Shown: one piece after another, positions 1 through 8,471 of the stretch
Layout of the letters: the number at the start of each line of letters is the position of its first letter
Numbering within the stretch: the stretch's first letter is position 1
Virus record (IMG/VR): IMGVR_UViG_3300005732_000031
Location: 1 to 29,257 of that record
Direction: 5' to 3' (one strand)
Length of the DNA: 29,257 nt
Source of the DNA: a virus
Position numbers and translations under genes: made by a program
Notes under the pieces: model-generated
What the model saw: the letters and a program-made list of their open reading frames with translations, nothing else
Databases searched by the model: none
What the model was told of the DNA's origin: nothing

Positions 1-1080
1 GAACCACCAGAGGAACCTCCTACAGAACCGGAGGAGCCTACAGATCCTAGTAATCCATGCCCTCAAGGACCAGATGAGCCGCCTACAGATCCTGAACCGC
101 CTGTAGATCCAGACGATCCGTGTGAGAAGTACTGCGTATGGCAGGCTACTTTCTCTATAGACCCTCAGGTGCCTTTTGTATGGCAAAAAGTTAAAGACGA
201 ATGCGATCAACAAGCAGAAGACTGTAACACATGTGGAGAGCCTGACAGATTCCCAGCACATGCGTGTGAGATTATAAAAGTCAAGTGCGGGCAGGGGCAA
301 GACCCTTGCGTACCTGATGAGAGCCTTATAGAGCCTTTTGGTTCTCTAGGCCTAGTTAGCACGTCTGATACGGAGTGCTCAACTACTACAACAGAAGGAC
401 CTTGCACAGGTACTTGCAAGTGGGAAGTATCTACTGGGGATTCAAAATGGTATTTAGTAGAAAGTGACTGCGCTCTTACCTCAGGATGTAACTGCCCTAG
501 TGACGGTCTTGCAGGTCAACTAGGAGTTCCGGGTCATAATTTTGAAGAAAACTGCGGAGACCCCCCTACAGAGCCTGGGAGATATTGCTACTATGAGAGT
601 GGTAAAGTATTGAAAGGATGTGTAAGTAGCTACAGCTCTACTGGAAATCAATGTGATGACGGATGTGAACCTATGGGTACTTGCTGCGAGAACGGAACTT
701 GTACAGAGTCGGTATTCAAATCAGACTGTAATGGGTTTTGGAAGCAATACATATCACCATCCATACATAGCTGTGAGAGTTTGTCTACAGACCCTAGATG
801 TGCCGCAACTACAACTAGCACGACACAAGCACCTACAACTACAACGACTACAGCACCTACTACGACCACAACATCAGCACCAAGCTGTACTGGTACATGT
901 GATTATCTATGCGTAGGAGGTTCATGGGTGTTCAACGATAGTACAGGATGTAGTACTGGCTGTACCTGCCCTGATCCTGAGATTTCAGTATGCGTAGACG
1001 ATGCAACCGACACCAAAGACTGTATCAACACTAGTACTACAGCAGACCCAGGCGGCGGCGGTGGCGGGCCTCCTGTATAA
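1..1080 (+). CDS. Cys-rich, Thr-linker virion-type protein (5' partial)
   Basis: The frame is open from base 1, so the gene begins upstream of the window; a GTG at 169 is an internal codon, not a convincing start. The visible 359 residues begin with a Pro/Glu/Asp-rich stretch (residues 1-45), followed by cysteine-rich modules with about 34 cysteines. Two modules of the same type can be seen: CTGTCKW followed later by GCNCP (about residues 135-170), and CTGTCDY followed by GCTCP (about 300-325). Between them lies a CC-ENGTC module. The modules are joined by Thr/Ala/Pro linkers near residues 130 and 275, and the protein ends in a run of glycines. The repeated disulfide-type modules and flexible linkers suggest an extracellular or virion-surface protein, consistent with the tail gene nearby. 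A terminator follows directly. No enzyme motif is recognised; the exact virion role is inference. Confidence 0.75.
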   Translation, partial: EPPEEPPTEPEEPTDPSNPCPQGPDEPPTDPEPPVDPDDPCEKYCVWQATFSIDPQVPFVWQKVKDECDQQAEDCNTCGEPDRFPAHACEIIKVKCGQGQDPCVPDESLIEPFGSLGLVSTSDTECSTTTTEGPCTGTCKWEVSTGDSKWYLVESDCALTSGCNCPSDGLAGQLGVPGHNFEENCGDPPTEPGRYCYYESGKVLKGCVSSYSSTGNQCDDGCEPMGTCCENGTCTESVFKSDCNGFWKQYISPSIHSCESLSTDPRCAATTTSTTQAPTTTTTTAPTTTTTSAPSCTGTCDYLCVGGSWVFNDSTGCSTGCTCPDPEISVCVDDATDTKDCINTSTTADPGGGGGGPPV

Positions 1081-1095
1081 TTCTTTCAAAAATAG

Positions 1096-1123
1096 CAGGG
1101 AGCCAAAAAACTCCCTGTTTTTT
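1096..1123 (+). terminator. Rho-independent terminator after the Cys-rich gene
   Basis: A 7-bp perfect stem CAGGGAG / CTCCCTG with loop CCAAAAAA is followed by six T. It ends the upstream structural transcript, and the next promoter starts two bases after it. Confidence 0.9.
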
Positions 1124-1124
1124 G

Positions 1125-1156
1125 TGAACCTATTAATAATTAAGACCGTATAAATA
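1125..1156 (+). promoter_or_regulatory. Predicted ECF-type late promoter P1
   Basis: TGAACC (1125-1130), a 16-bp spacer, then CGTATAAATA (1147-1156). The same pair with the same spacing occurs at 6365 and 28368. The AAC core in the -35 and CGT in the -10 are the usual ECF sigma promoter signature; the TATAAATA part also looks like the T4 late promoter. It would drive the glycosyltransferase and tail genes at 1201-6357. Recognition by the sigma factor encoded at 23970 is inference. Confidence 0.75.
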
Positions 1157-1200
1157 TAAGATATAGAACATACCCCCCTTTAAGAAATAAGGAATAAAAA

Positions 1201-3030
1201 ATGAGTAAAAGACCTATCCTAACAATCGGCATGCCCACATGTTATGATTTTTCAGGAGCATTGCAATCTGTAATGGCCTTAAAGATGTATCATGACCTAA
1301 ACAATGGAGATCTAGAAATAATCGTCGTAGACAACACTCCAGATGTTGCAGAAAGACGAGCTCTGAGAGATCAGATATATCACAAACCAAACCCCGAAAA
1401 ACCTTCGGACTACAAAATAGCTGAAAATGTAAAATATTTTGAATTTACAGAGGAAAGAGGCCCAGCAGAGACCAAGAATATGGTTTTTGAGAATGCCACA
1501 GGGGAATACGTGATGTGCATTGATAGTCACGTACTTCTTAAAAAAGATTCAGTACAAGAGCTAATCTCTTTTCTTAAGGGATTAAAAGGAGAGGACAGAG
1601 ATCACTTCTACACAGGACCTTTACGACACAACGGAGGGGCTCTCTCAACCCATTGGAATATAAAATGGAGAGGGCAGATGTTAGGGACTTGGGGTGTGGA
1701 TGCTGCCTTGCTAGCTGACTCGTCTCCTAAAGACATCCCAGCAAATGGATGTGGTCTTATTCTATGCAGAAAAGATAGTTGGCTGGGTTTTAATAAAGAC
1801 TTTAACGGATTCGGAGGAGAGGAAGTTTATATCCATGATAAATATAGAAAAGAAGGAAGAAGAGTTCTCCTCCTTCCTAGTTTAGAATGGTGGCATCGTT
1901 TTGGGAAACCAAATACAAAACACTACAACCTGTCTACCTACTCTAAAGTTCGAAACTACGTAATAGGCTATCTTGAACTAGGAAAAGATATACAAGATAT
2001 TTATGACCATTTCGTAAGTCTTGAAAAAGGCAGAGACAACCTAATAGAACATTTAGTAGAGGAACATAGCGAAAAGAAAAGTAGACTAGAAGAACTAACG
2101 CAACAAGAGTTAGAAGTAATACATGCTAGATACAAACTACATAAAAAACAATGGGAATGGTTGATTAAAGACCCAGTAGCTAACATTAAACCAACAAACA
2201 CCCCTAAAGAAGATCTATTTAAAGCAGTTGCAGATTCCAAAGACATATCGGACATGTCAAATCATTTTGGAATTTTTAGAAGATTTGCAGAAGAGAGTAA
2301 AAACTATGCAGAATTAACTAGAAGACCTCATAGCTGGTTACCAGCAGGGGTGTCCGAGATCCCAGTAAAGTCATTTCTTTATAACTCAGCACCTTTACCA
2401 GTAGCTGAGGGTTTTGAAAACGTAAATATAACAACTGTAGACACTTTTGAAAAAGGATTAGAAGCCTTAGGTAACGAAGAGTCCTTGTTCGATATGGTTT
2501 TTCTCAAACTACCACACGAAGCACATGCAGGGTATGCAGTGTTAGATAAAGTAGCAAAGAAAGCAAATAAATTTATCGCTATTCATGATACTAAGTTTAA
2601 CATGAAAGCAGATCTAGGTAAAGCTATAGAGCAGTTTGTAGAGGATACAGAATGGAATGTGGCTTTTCATAGCAATGCACAGTATGGTTTTACTGTTCTA
2701 ACTAAAGATAAAGTAGATAAGAAAATAGTAGCATGGGTTCCCGAGATTGGACCAGGCACCGAGATGAAAAAACTACTTAAAAAAGTAGGAATCGAAGCAA
2801 CTCCAGATTGCTCTTGCAATGCTAGGGCTGTTGATATGAATGTCAGAGGAGAAGAATGGTGTCTGAATAATTTAGAACTAATTGTTAACTGGTTGGAATA
2901 CGAAGCCAAGAGAAGACAAGACAAAAGCTCTAAGCTATTTACTAGAACAGCAGCTAAGCTCCTAGTTAAAACAGCATGTGCTCTATCTTCTAGAAAGAAA
3001 AAGAAACTCAGTAAAAAGAGAAAAAAGTAA
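1201..3030 (+). CDS. Family-2 glycosyltransferase with extra C-terminal domains
   Basis: The N-terminal 240 residues are a GT-A glycosyltransferase fold: an ILTIGMPTC strand, IIVVDNTPD, a DxD-like metal site DSH at residues 108-110, and a GFGGEE segment (203-208) followed by WWHRFG, as in GalNAc-transferase-like members. Residues 250-330 look helical and charged. Residues about 400-500 resemble a Rossmann/methyltransferase-like fold with an IAIHDTK strand. A short module near 515-570 carries CSC and EEWC cysteines, and the last 20 residues are strongly basic. It probably transfers a sugar from a nucleotide sugar to a virion protein or a host surface glycan; acceptor and donor cannot be read. 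The start has AAGGA upstream (1189-1193), and the next gene begins on the base after the stop. Transcription is predicted from the promoter at 1125. Confidence 0.8.
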   Translation: MSKRPILTIGMPTCYDFSGALQSVMALKMYHDLNNGDLEIIVVDNTPDVAERRALRDQIYHKPNPEKPSDYKIAENVKYFEFTEERGPAETKNMVFENATGEYVMCIDSHVLLKKDSVQELISFLKGLKGEDRDHFYTGPLRHNGGALSTHWNIKWRGQMLGTWGVDAALLADSSPKDIPANGCGLILCRKDSWLGFNKDFNGFGGEEVYIHDKYRKEGRRVLLLPSLEWWHRFGKPNTKHYNLSTYSKVRNYVIGYLELGKDIQDIYDHFVSLEKGRDNLIEHLVEEHSEKKSRLEELTQQELEVIHARYKLHKKQWEWLIKDPVANIKPTNTPKEDLFKAVADSKDISDMSNHFGIFRRFAEESKNYAELTRRPHSWLPAGVSEIPVKSFLYNSAPLPVAEGFENVNITTVDTFEKGLEALGNEESLFDMVFLKLPHEAHAGYAVLDKVAKKANKFIAIHDTKFNMKADLGKAIEQFVEDTEWNVAFHSNAQYGFTVLTKDKVDKKIVAWVPEIGPGTEMKKLLKKVGIEATPDCSCNARAVDMNVRGEEWCLNNLELIVNWLEYEAKRRQDKSSKLFTRTAAKLLVKTACALSSRKKKKLSKKRKK

Positions 3031-4263
3031 ATGAAGTTATCCATTTGCATAGTAGTAAAAGACAGATCAAAAGTACCCACCAAAGATGGGTACTTATATC
3101 TGCTCCCTAAATGTATAGAGTCTATTAGTAATTATCACTCTCCTGAACAGATAGAAGTAGTTATCTGCGATTTTCATTCCAAGGATTGGCCTTTAGAGGA
3201 GTGGGTAGATGATTATAGAGGAGAAGTAGACGTAAATATAGTAAAATCGGATGGGGATTTTTCTTTAGGAAAAGGGAGAAACATAGCAGCTAACAATGCT
3301 AAATATAATGTTCTTCTTTTTCTAGACGCAGACTGCCTAATAGACGACTCCGCTATAGATACAGGGTTATATTACACCCATAATGACCTAACTTGCTTCC
3401 CTTTTATTTCTTTTATAGGTAAAGAAGGGGAGATATCACAAGGTAACGTACTAAACAATGGATCTGGTGTTTGTTTTATAACTAGAGATATGTTTTTTAG
3501 CACTAGCGGGTGGCCCGAGTTTAAATCATGGGGCGGAGAGGATGACATCTTCGCTAACCTAATACATAAAAGACATAAAAAAAGGTACTATGAAAAAGGC
3601 ATAAAACACCAATGGCACCCATCTGATATATCACAGATACACTATAAAAACAGAATGCTATCAGACTATACTAATTATATAAAAAATAAAAACCATGTTA
3701 AACAAAGTATAGAACCTGCGCATAAAAAAATAGTAGAAGGCTTAAAAAATAAAATTATATCTATAAATGAAAGTGTAGACAGAAAAGAAGAATCAATACT
3801 AGTAATTAGTAAGTTTAACAAACAGCCAATACATAATATAGATTCTTTTGATAAAGTAGTAAGATGTGATATGCACCCTACTTTAAACTACGAAAAAATA
3901 GTAGGAGAAAAAACTACACATACTTTTAGAGATAGTACTTTTAACCCACAGATACAGATACAAATACTAGATGATAAGAGAATATCAGAAGAAGATGAGT
4001 ACGAGATGCCCCTAACTATATACGGGTATCTAAGAGGATTACCAAGCAATAATTACTGCAGAACAGTGTCTTCTGAGTTTGTAATATCTATTTGGTTGTT
4101 ACTGTTTTATAACAAAGTACACCTAGCCGGTCATTTTACTGACTATAACAACGAAAAAGAAGTAATTACGTATTACGGAGCTAAGTATAACTCAACCCGA
4201 TTAGAGATAAGTAACGAGTTAGAATTCTTAAAAAAATTAGAAAACAAAATAATATTATTATAA
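3031..4263 (+). CDS. Two-domain glycosyltransferase (GT2 plus sialyltransferase-like C-terminus)
   Basis: Residues 1-205 form a GT2/GT-A domain: LSICIVVKDR at the start, the metal-binding DAD at residues 99-101, and WGGEDD at 167-172, the usual site of the catalytic base. Residues about 250-405 are a second domain. It has VVRCD, VGEKTTHTF, YGYLRG, a VSSEF helix and VHLAGHFTDY, an order that resembles GT29/GT42 sialyltransferase-like folds, although the match is by eye and tentative. The ATG directly abuts the previous stop, so the two glycosyltransferases are surely co-expressed and likely act on the same glycan. Their position between structural genes suggests glycosylation of tail or capsid proteins. 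Confidence 0.75.
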   Translation: MKLSICIVVKDRSKVPTKDGYLYLLPKCIESISNYHSPEQIEVVICDFHSKDWPLEEWVDDYRGEVDVNIVKSDGDFSLGKGRNIAANNAKYNVLLFLDADCLIDDSAIDTGLYYTHNDLTCFPFISFIGKEGEISQGNVLNNGSGVCFITRDMFFSTSGWPEFKSWGGEDDIFANLIHKRHKKRYYEKGIKHQWHPSDISQIHYKNRMLSDYTNYIKNKNHVKQSIEPAHKKIVEGLKNKIISINESVDRKEESILVISKFNKQPIHNIDSFDKVVRCDMHPTLNYEKIVGEKTTHTFRDSTFNPQIQIQILDDKRISEEDEYEMPLTIYGYLRGLPSNNYCRTVSSEFVISIWLLLFYNKVHLAGHFTDYNNEKEVITYYGAKYNSTRLEISNELEFLKKLENKIILL

Positions 4264-4272
4264 GGCGTACTC

Positions 4273-6357
4273 ATGACATGCGATCCTAATTATAACTTAG
4301 ACCATAGATTGATATCTTTTCAATCAAGCCACGTACTAAATGGTGAATACTCTGCGTCCGTATTTCTTATGGACACAACCCGCTTAGATGACCCTACAAA
4401 CGTAGCAGAAGGGGAATCATGCGGCTCTGGGATATCGCCAATACAAGTAACGATAGATGTACAAGAAGGCGCGACTCCCGAAACACCTTTAGCATACGGA
4501 AGCGCCTCTGCAGGAGAAAACACAGATCTAGAAGACTGCCTCACGGATGGTTTGGTGCCTCCTAACTGGGTGTATGGCCTTAAGCAATCTTATGATAAAT
4601 CAATAAACGATGGAACGGCGACTATAGATGTCAGTTCTTTCTTTGAGCACCTAAAAGGAAAGGCTATATCTACTCAGCAATTTAGAGGAGAGTATATTAA
4701 AAACGTATTCGATGTGCTTTTTGCATATTATCTAGGAGTACCTCCTCACCTATTTAATATAGTAGGCTATAGCGGGAATGTATGGGATAACGACACGATA
4801 TTAGGACCTATAGAAGGCGCAGATACTTATGCTGAATTACAAGCATTATGCACTGCAGCTGGCGCTAATATTTTTGTACAGACAGACGGTAAGCTAACTA
4901 TAGAAAAATGGAAAGATGAATCAAGCCCAGTAGAGTATATAATACCTGAAAGAATGACAATATCAGCAGAGCCGGCAGGTTATTCAAAAGGAAGAACAAC
5001 TGTAATTAGAGCAAGAGGGGCTTCTTTGGGGATGATGGACTGCGGAGATCAGGTAATCTCAAATAACGACGACACTGACGGGTCTAGTAAAAAAGGAACA
5101 ATGAAAAAAGTAGCAGTGTCTGGTATTAAGACAAAGTCAGTAAAAATAACTCATAACAATCTTACAGGAACAGAAGACGATATTAGAAATGCACTAGAAA
5201 TATCCCCTACTGTTACTAGGCTAGGTAGTAAGAAGAACATAGGAGCTGGTACTTACTCTGCCAGATATACCCCTAAGAGCTTAGACACATTCTTCGGACC
5301 TAACCCAGCTTCTATAGAGTTTTTAATATACGGAACACGCCAATCAAAACAAGCAGAAGGTTTTTACGGAGATTATTTCGGCCCTAAGTACCACAAAGCA
5401 TATGCTAATCAACGCTCTTTTGAAAATAAAAGACTAGAATGGTTAGCAGGTATGTTCCCTATTCCTTTTTCTTCTTTTGGAAAAGGAGCTTTTGGGACTG
5501 ATATTTTTAATAATAAACAAGATGACCCAGACAATAAAGATGGAAAGTACCAACAAGATCAGCCTACTTTCCAACAATTAGAAGTAGTAGCCACTTCTCC
5601 TTTAGAAGCACTAAGAGGTCCTGAACTAGAAGAAATAGGAAACAAGTATGTTTACACTAAGGACAGGCTTTTCGATTTGGCAGTTAGAAGATTTAAAGAA
5701 ATTAAAATGTCAGAAAATACTTGGAATGTTCAAACAGGATATCTCCCTTGTATTAAACTAAACCAAGTAGTGGAGTTCAAAACACTAGATACCGAAGACG
5801 CTCCTTCTAGGACAATAAAAGGAATAGTAGGCGGGATTAGCCTAGAACATTCGGAGACAGACGAAGGGCCTTCTACTATTATGAATCTCACAATAATGTC
5901 TACCGATTGCCTGGGGAGTGACACTTATACATCCAGCAATCTAGTAAACACAAGATGTGCGGGAGACAACGCCAACACACTGTCCCCATGGGCTACTAGT
6001 GCTTTGGGGTTAGACCAGCAGTCAGGAATGAGCTATAATAACGGTTTTTTATTTACAACACCTGGAACCTCATTAGCATTCTTGGGCTACTCTTTAGATA
6101 CAATAGATACCTCCGCCCAATCATATGACTGGTCCTTTGATTACTATAGAATGCAAGGAACCGCAAACCTATTTCTAACAATGCCTGTTTCCGGTGGGAC
6201 AGGAAGTCAAACTTTAGGAGGATCGGGCACAGCATCGGGGACTATAAACCCGTCAGGAGCTACTAGTTCTGATTTTGTATGGCAACTCATGGCAACAGGC
6301 GCTGCTAACTACTATTCAATACAGAATTTTATAGTAACAAAAACAGTAATAGGATAA
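4273..6357 (+). CDS. Baseplate hub / tail-tip-like structural protein
   Basis: This 694-residue protein has no signal peptide or membrane segment. Several features are typical of tail hub proteins (gp27/gpD/Tal-like): a segment near residues 135-160 with VFDVLFAYYLGVPP, a later DTYAELQALCTAAGANIFVQ segment followed by DGKLTIEKW (about 195-215), and near residues 490-545 a LPCIKLNQVVEF-type beta domain ending in LEHSETDEGPSTIMNLTI. The C-terminal 120 residues are Gly/Ser/Thr-rich (GGSGTASGTINPSG), like a beta-structured adaptor to other tail parts. It is in the same predicted transcript as the two glycosyltransferases, ten bases downstream of the second. The hub assignment is from fold-like patterns only, so an adjacent baseplate role is possible. 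Confidence 0.6.
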   Translation: MTCDPNYNLDHRLISFQSSHVLNGEYSASVFLMDTTRLDDPTNVAEGESCGSGISPIQVTIDVQEGATPETPLAYGSASAGENTDLEDCLTDGLVPPNWVYGLKQSYDKSINDGTATIDVSSFFEHLKGKAISTQQFRGEYIKNVFDVLFAYYLGVPPHLFNIVGYSGNVWDNDTILGPIEGADTYAELQALCTAAGANIFVQTDGKLTIEKWKDESSPVEYIIPERMTISAEPAGYSKGRTTVIRARGASLGMMDCGDQVISNNDDTDGSSKKGTMKKVAVSGIKTKSVKITHNNLTGTEDDIRNALEISPTVTRLGSKKNIGAGTYSARYTPKSLDTFFGPNPASIEFLIYGTRQSKQAEGFYGDYFGPKYHKAYANQRSFENKRLEWLAGMFPIPFSSFGKGAFGTDIFNNKQDDPDNKDGKYQQDQPTFQQLEVVATSPLEALRGPELEEIGNKYVYTKDRLFDLAVRRFKEIKMSENTWNVQTGYLPCIKLNQVVEFKTLDTEDAPSRTIKGIVGGISLEHSETDEGPSTIMNLTIMSTDCLGSDTYTSSNLVNTRCAGDNANTLSPWATSALGLDQQSGMSYNNGFLFTTPGTSLAFLGYSLDTIDTSAQSYDWSFDYYRMQGTANLFLTMPVSGGTGSQTLGGSGTASGTINPSGATSSDFVWQLMATGAANYYSIQNFIVTKTVIG

Positions 6358-6364
6358 GAAACAG

Positions 6365-6396
6365 TGAACCTAAAACAACCTCACTACGTATAAATA
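6365..6396 (+). promoter_or_regulatory. Predicted ECF-type late promoter P2
   Basis: TGAACC (6365-6370), a 16-bp spacer, then CGTATAAATA (6387-6396). It agrees with the promoter at 1125 over GTGAACCTA and CGTATAAATAT, while the 14 bases between are unrelated, which argues for selection on the two boxes. It would drive gene 6444 and perhaps the small genes after it. Confidence 0.75.
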
Positions 6397-6443
6397 TTAC
6401 GCAGTAAGACTGTCAACAAGAAAAAAATAAGGAAAAATAAGAG

Positions 6444-7250
6444 ATGAAATTATCGAAGTTTATGCTAGAAGAAAAGTTTTTTAAGATCCAAACGCCTATT
6501 AACCCCAATAGAGAGATCGCCCTAACTCCTGAGTTTAAGGATCCGGAGTTCGATAGGTTTGAGATCGGCCAACATACTATCTCCTTTTATATCGGAGATA
6601 ATAAGGCATGCGAACTAGCACACGTAAAAGGCGAGATGGTAGGTAATGATACTAGAGGCGGCGAAACTATACTAAGACCGGCACCAGCTAGTAAGTCTAG
6701 ATTTGATAGATTCTGGAAGCCAGACAGAGTCCAGCCGATCTACGTAGAGCCTGTAGAGGTAGAGGTAGATAGCTCAGGATTAGCCATTATTTCAGACCTA
6801 AAAGAGGCTAAGAAATACAACAATGTTGGTATTAAAAGAAACCCTGACACTCTTTCTGAGATTGATCAGCTGTTCCAGAAGGGGTTTAATAAGGTTCTTT
6901 ATATTCAAAACCCTCCTGCAGATTTTGATTCGTTTGTTTCTCTTATGAGCAATATGTCAGATGCTTTTGAAGATAATCCAAATGTAGGGGCTGTACAAGG
7001 TTACTCTAGATTAAACTCAGAAGACGGAGCAGCTGCTTCGGTAGAAGAGTATGAATGGGATGGTTTTGTTATTACAAAAGCAACATGGTCTAAGATAAAA
7101 GGAAAGGCACTAAAAGCCAAAACAAGAAACTTTACAAGAACTCTAAAAGTAGTTTTCGATGAAAAAAGACTAATAAGATTATCTTTGGATATGAGCCGCA
7201 ACAAGCAGTTTACAAAATCAGACTCTAGAAGGAAAAAGTTTAATGTCTAA
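6444..7250 (+). CDS. Unknown protein, possibly a degenerate glycosyltransferase-like fold
   Basis: I do not recognise this 268-residue protein. Its first 115 residues carry no clear motif. Residues about 130-220 have a layout like the second half of a GT-A domain: VLYIQNPPADFDSF, then DNPNVGAVQGYS, then WDGFVITKATWSKI, but the DxD metal site is absent. The C-terminal 50 residues are basic and end in SRRKKFNV. It stands behind its own ECF-type promoter (6365), so it is probably made late, with virion assembly or modification as the likely setting. Its stop overlaps the next start in an ATGTCTAA junction. Confidence 0.6.
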   Translation: MKLSKFMLEEKFFKIQTPINPNREIALTPEFKDPEFDRFEIGQHTISFYIGDNKACELAHVKGEMVGNDTRGGETILRPAPASKSRFDRFWKPDRVQPIYVEPVEVEVDSSGLAIISDLKEAKKYNNVGIKRNPDTLSEIDQLFQKGFNKVLYIQNPPADFDSFVSLMSNMSDAFEDNPNVGAVQGYSRLNSEDGAAASVEEYEWDGFVITKATWSKIKGKALKAKTRNFTRTLKVVFDEKRLIRLSLDMSRNKQFTKSDSRRKKFNV

Positions 7251-7524
7251 TGTCCAAAACAAGCCAAACGACTATCTTAGGTGTATCCACAAAGGAAAGA
7301 ATACAGGAACAAGATTAGGCGGCTGACGACATAAAGAAAGCGAATTTGAGTGTCAAATTCACGAAACAGCTATTAAGGTTAAGGTTGCTTGTAGTCGCGG
7401 GCAGAGCCTACCTAATGGAATATGTGCCACTTGTCAAGAGATGACATTGCCAGGCACGGAAAAAGCAGAAGCTTATTTAAAGTATTTAAATGAACTAGGA
7501 AAAGCAGATAATACAGGAGAATAA
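7243..7524 (+). CDS. Small Cys-rich zinc-type protein interrupted by an in-frame UGA
   Basis: Starting at ATG 7243 (AAGGA nine bases upstream), the frame reads 27 codons, meets TGA at 7324-7326, and then stays open for 65 more codons to TAA at 7522. Both halves look coding and belong together: CIHKG (C14, H16) before the TGA, and ECQIH (C37, H40), VKVACSRG (C50) and ICATC (C61, C64) after it, the spacing of a small zinc-binding protein. The TGA sits where a further cysteine would fit (GG-stop-RH). No ATG, GTG or TTG restarts the second half before codon 67. An 8-bp perfect hairpin lies 15 bases downstream, and the stop context is UGA-C, which is leaky. It is either a readthrough/recoded gene, a gene broken by a point mutation, or a sequencing error. 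Confidence 0.6.
7342..7360 (+). promoter_or_regulatory. Hairpin downstream of the in-frame UGA
   Basis: GAATTTGA, loop GTG, TCAAATTC: a perfect 8-bp stem that starts 15 bases after the TGA at 7324. Its position resembles stem-loops that stimulate stop readthrough or act as bacterial SECIS elements, but it lacks an obvious SECIS bulge, so this role is inference. Confidence 0.4.
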
Positions 7525-7527
7525 TAA

Positions 7528-7863
7528 ATGTTAGAAAATATTCAGTTGGCAGGTTACTATCTATTCTTGGTGGCGTGCTTGGCCTTGCCCTCATGGAGAC
7601 TAAGCTCTTTGCTTAGATTCGAAGACGGCCCTTTCGAGATTCTATATAAATTTAGAAAAGCAATCGGAGTAAATGAGGACAAGTTCCCTGCAAATACAAT
7701 TACAGGCATCTTCACATGTACAGCTTGTTTTTCAATTTGGCTTGGCTTCTTTACTTGGGGTTTGGCGTTTATTCCTTTTAATTACTTACTACCTTTTATC
7801 GTAGTAGGAAACTCAGCTAGCCTATACATCATTTTAGAAGATAAGGTATTAAAAGATGGATAA
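7528..7863 (+). CDS. DUF1360-like small membrane protein
   Basis: This 111-residue protein has hydrophobic segments at about residues 6-22, 65-82 and 83-103. The WRLSSLLRFEDGPF motif near residues 22-36 and CTACFSIWLG near 65-75 match the DUF1360 layout, in which an arginine/EDGPF block precedes a CxxC at the membrane. The function of the family is unknown; an inner-membrane location is predicted. GGAG stands upstream (7515-7519), just inside the end of the preceding gene. The last bases overlap the following gene in an ATGGATAA junction, which suggests coupled translation. Confidence 0.7.
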   Translation: MLENIQLAGYYLFLVACLALPSWRLSSLLRFEDGPFEILYKFRKAIGVNEDKFPANTITGIFTCTACFSIWLGFFTWGLAFIPFNYLLPFIVVGNSASLYIILEDKVLKDG

Positions 7864-8458
7864 GAGTTTGGCAGAGCTATTACTAGAAAATGGAGAAGCC
7901 ACTTTACCTCTCTTGGCGCTAATTGCTATTAGCACTAAGAGAGGTAAAATAATGCGTATTAAGTATGATGATATAGCTAAATCATGCGAATGGCTTACTC
8001 TAGGTCCAGAGTTAGATGCCCTAGAAAGATCGGGTTTACTCAAAAACGACAAAAAGAACGAAGTAATAGAACTAGGCGATGGGGTCAGATACTTTTATCA
8101 ACCACCGGAGAGGGTTAAGAAAGAAAAAGCACCTCCTACAGAAAAACAAATGTATACGCATCCTCTACTTGAGACCTTAGCAGAGGCCACAGGATACCCT
8201 ATAGATTGGATTTCCGGAAGAGGCAAGTACATGAAATTACTTTCTGCTCTAAAAAGAAGAGAAAAAGACACAACCATAACCGAAGTAGCTACGTATATAA
8301 AGAATAACGAAGTAGAAGTTACATTACAAAACCTAATGTCTAAGAAAGGATTTGAAATGTACTTAAAACTAAGTAAAAATCAAGAAAGAGCACCTAGGTT
8401 AGATAAACATACAGACAGAGTAAAGAGAGCAGATTACGGCGATCAGCAGCCTTTTTAA
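7856..8458 (+). CDS. Winged-helix-like protein beside the helicase loader (possible replication initiator)
   Basis: Residues 1-60 look like a winged helix: IAISTKRGKIMRIKYDDIA, then LTLGPELDALERSGLL, then a short beta wing through residue 75. Residues 80-95 are a Pro/Lys-rich linker, and residues 100-175 are helical and charged, ending in a polar tail. No enzyme motif is present. Phage replication initiators (O- or DnaD-type) often have a DNA-binding winged helix and stand directly before a DnaC-like loader, as here, with the loader 13 bases downstream. On that basis a role in origin recognition or helicase loading is inferred; a transcription regulator is the alternative. Confidence 0.55.
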   Translation: MDKSLAELLLENGEATLPLLALIAISTKRGKIMRIKYDDIAKSCEWLTLGPELDALERSGLLKNDKKNEVIELGDGVRYFYQPPERVKKEKAPPTEKQMYTHPLLETLAEATGYPIDWISGRGKYMKLLSALKRREKDTTITEVATYIKNNEVEVTLQNLMSKKGFEMYLKLSKNQERAPRLDKHTDRVKRADYGDQQPF

Positions 8459-8471
8459 AGGAAGGAAACAT

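Noticed and set aside
661-700. TGAACC in the Cys-rich gene as a promoter
   Set aside because: The -10 position 16 bases downstream reads GAGAAC, with no CGTATA.
2667-3083. 138-codon open frame on the - strand
   Set aside because: It is antisense to the glycosyltransferase gene, has a composition driven by poly-Lys codons of the + strand, and has no Shine-Dalgarno.
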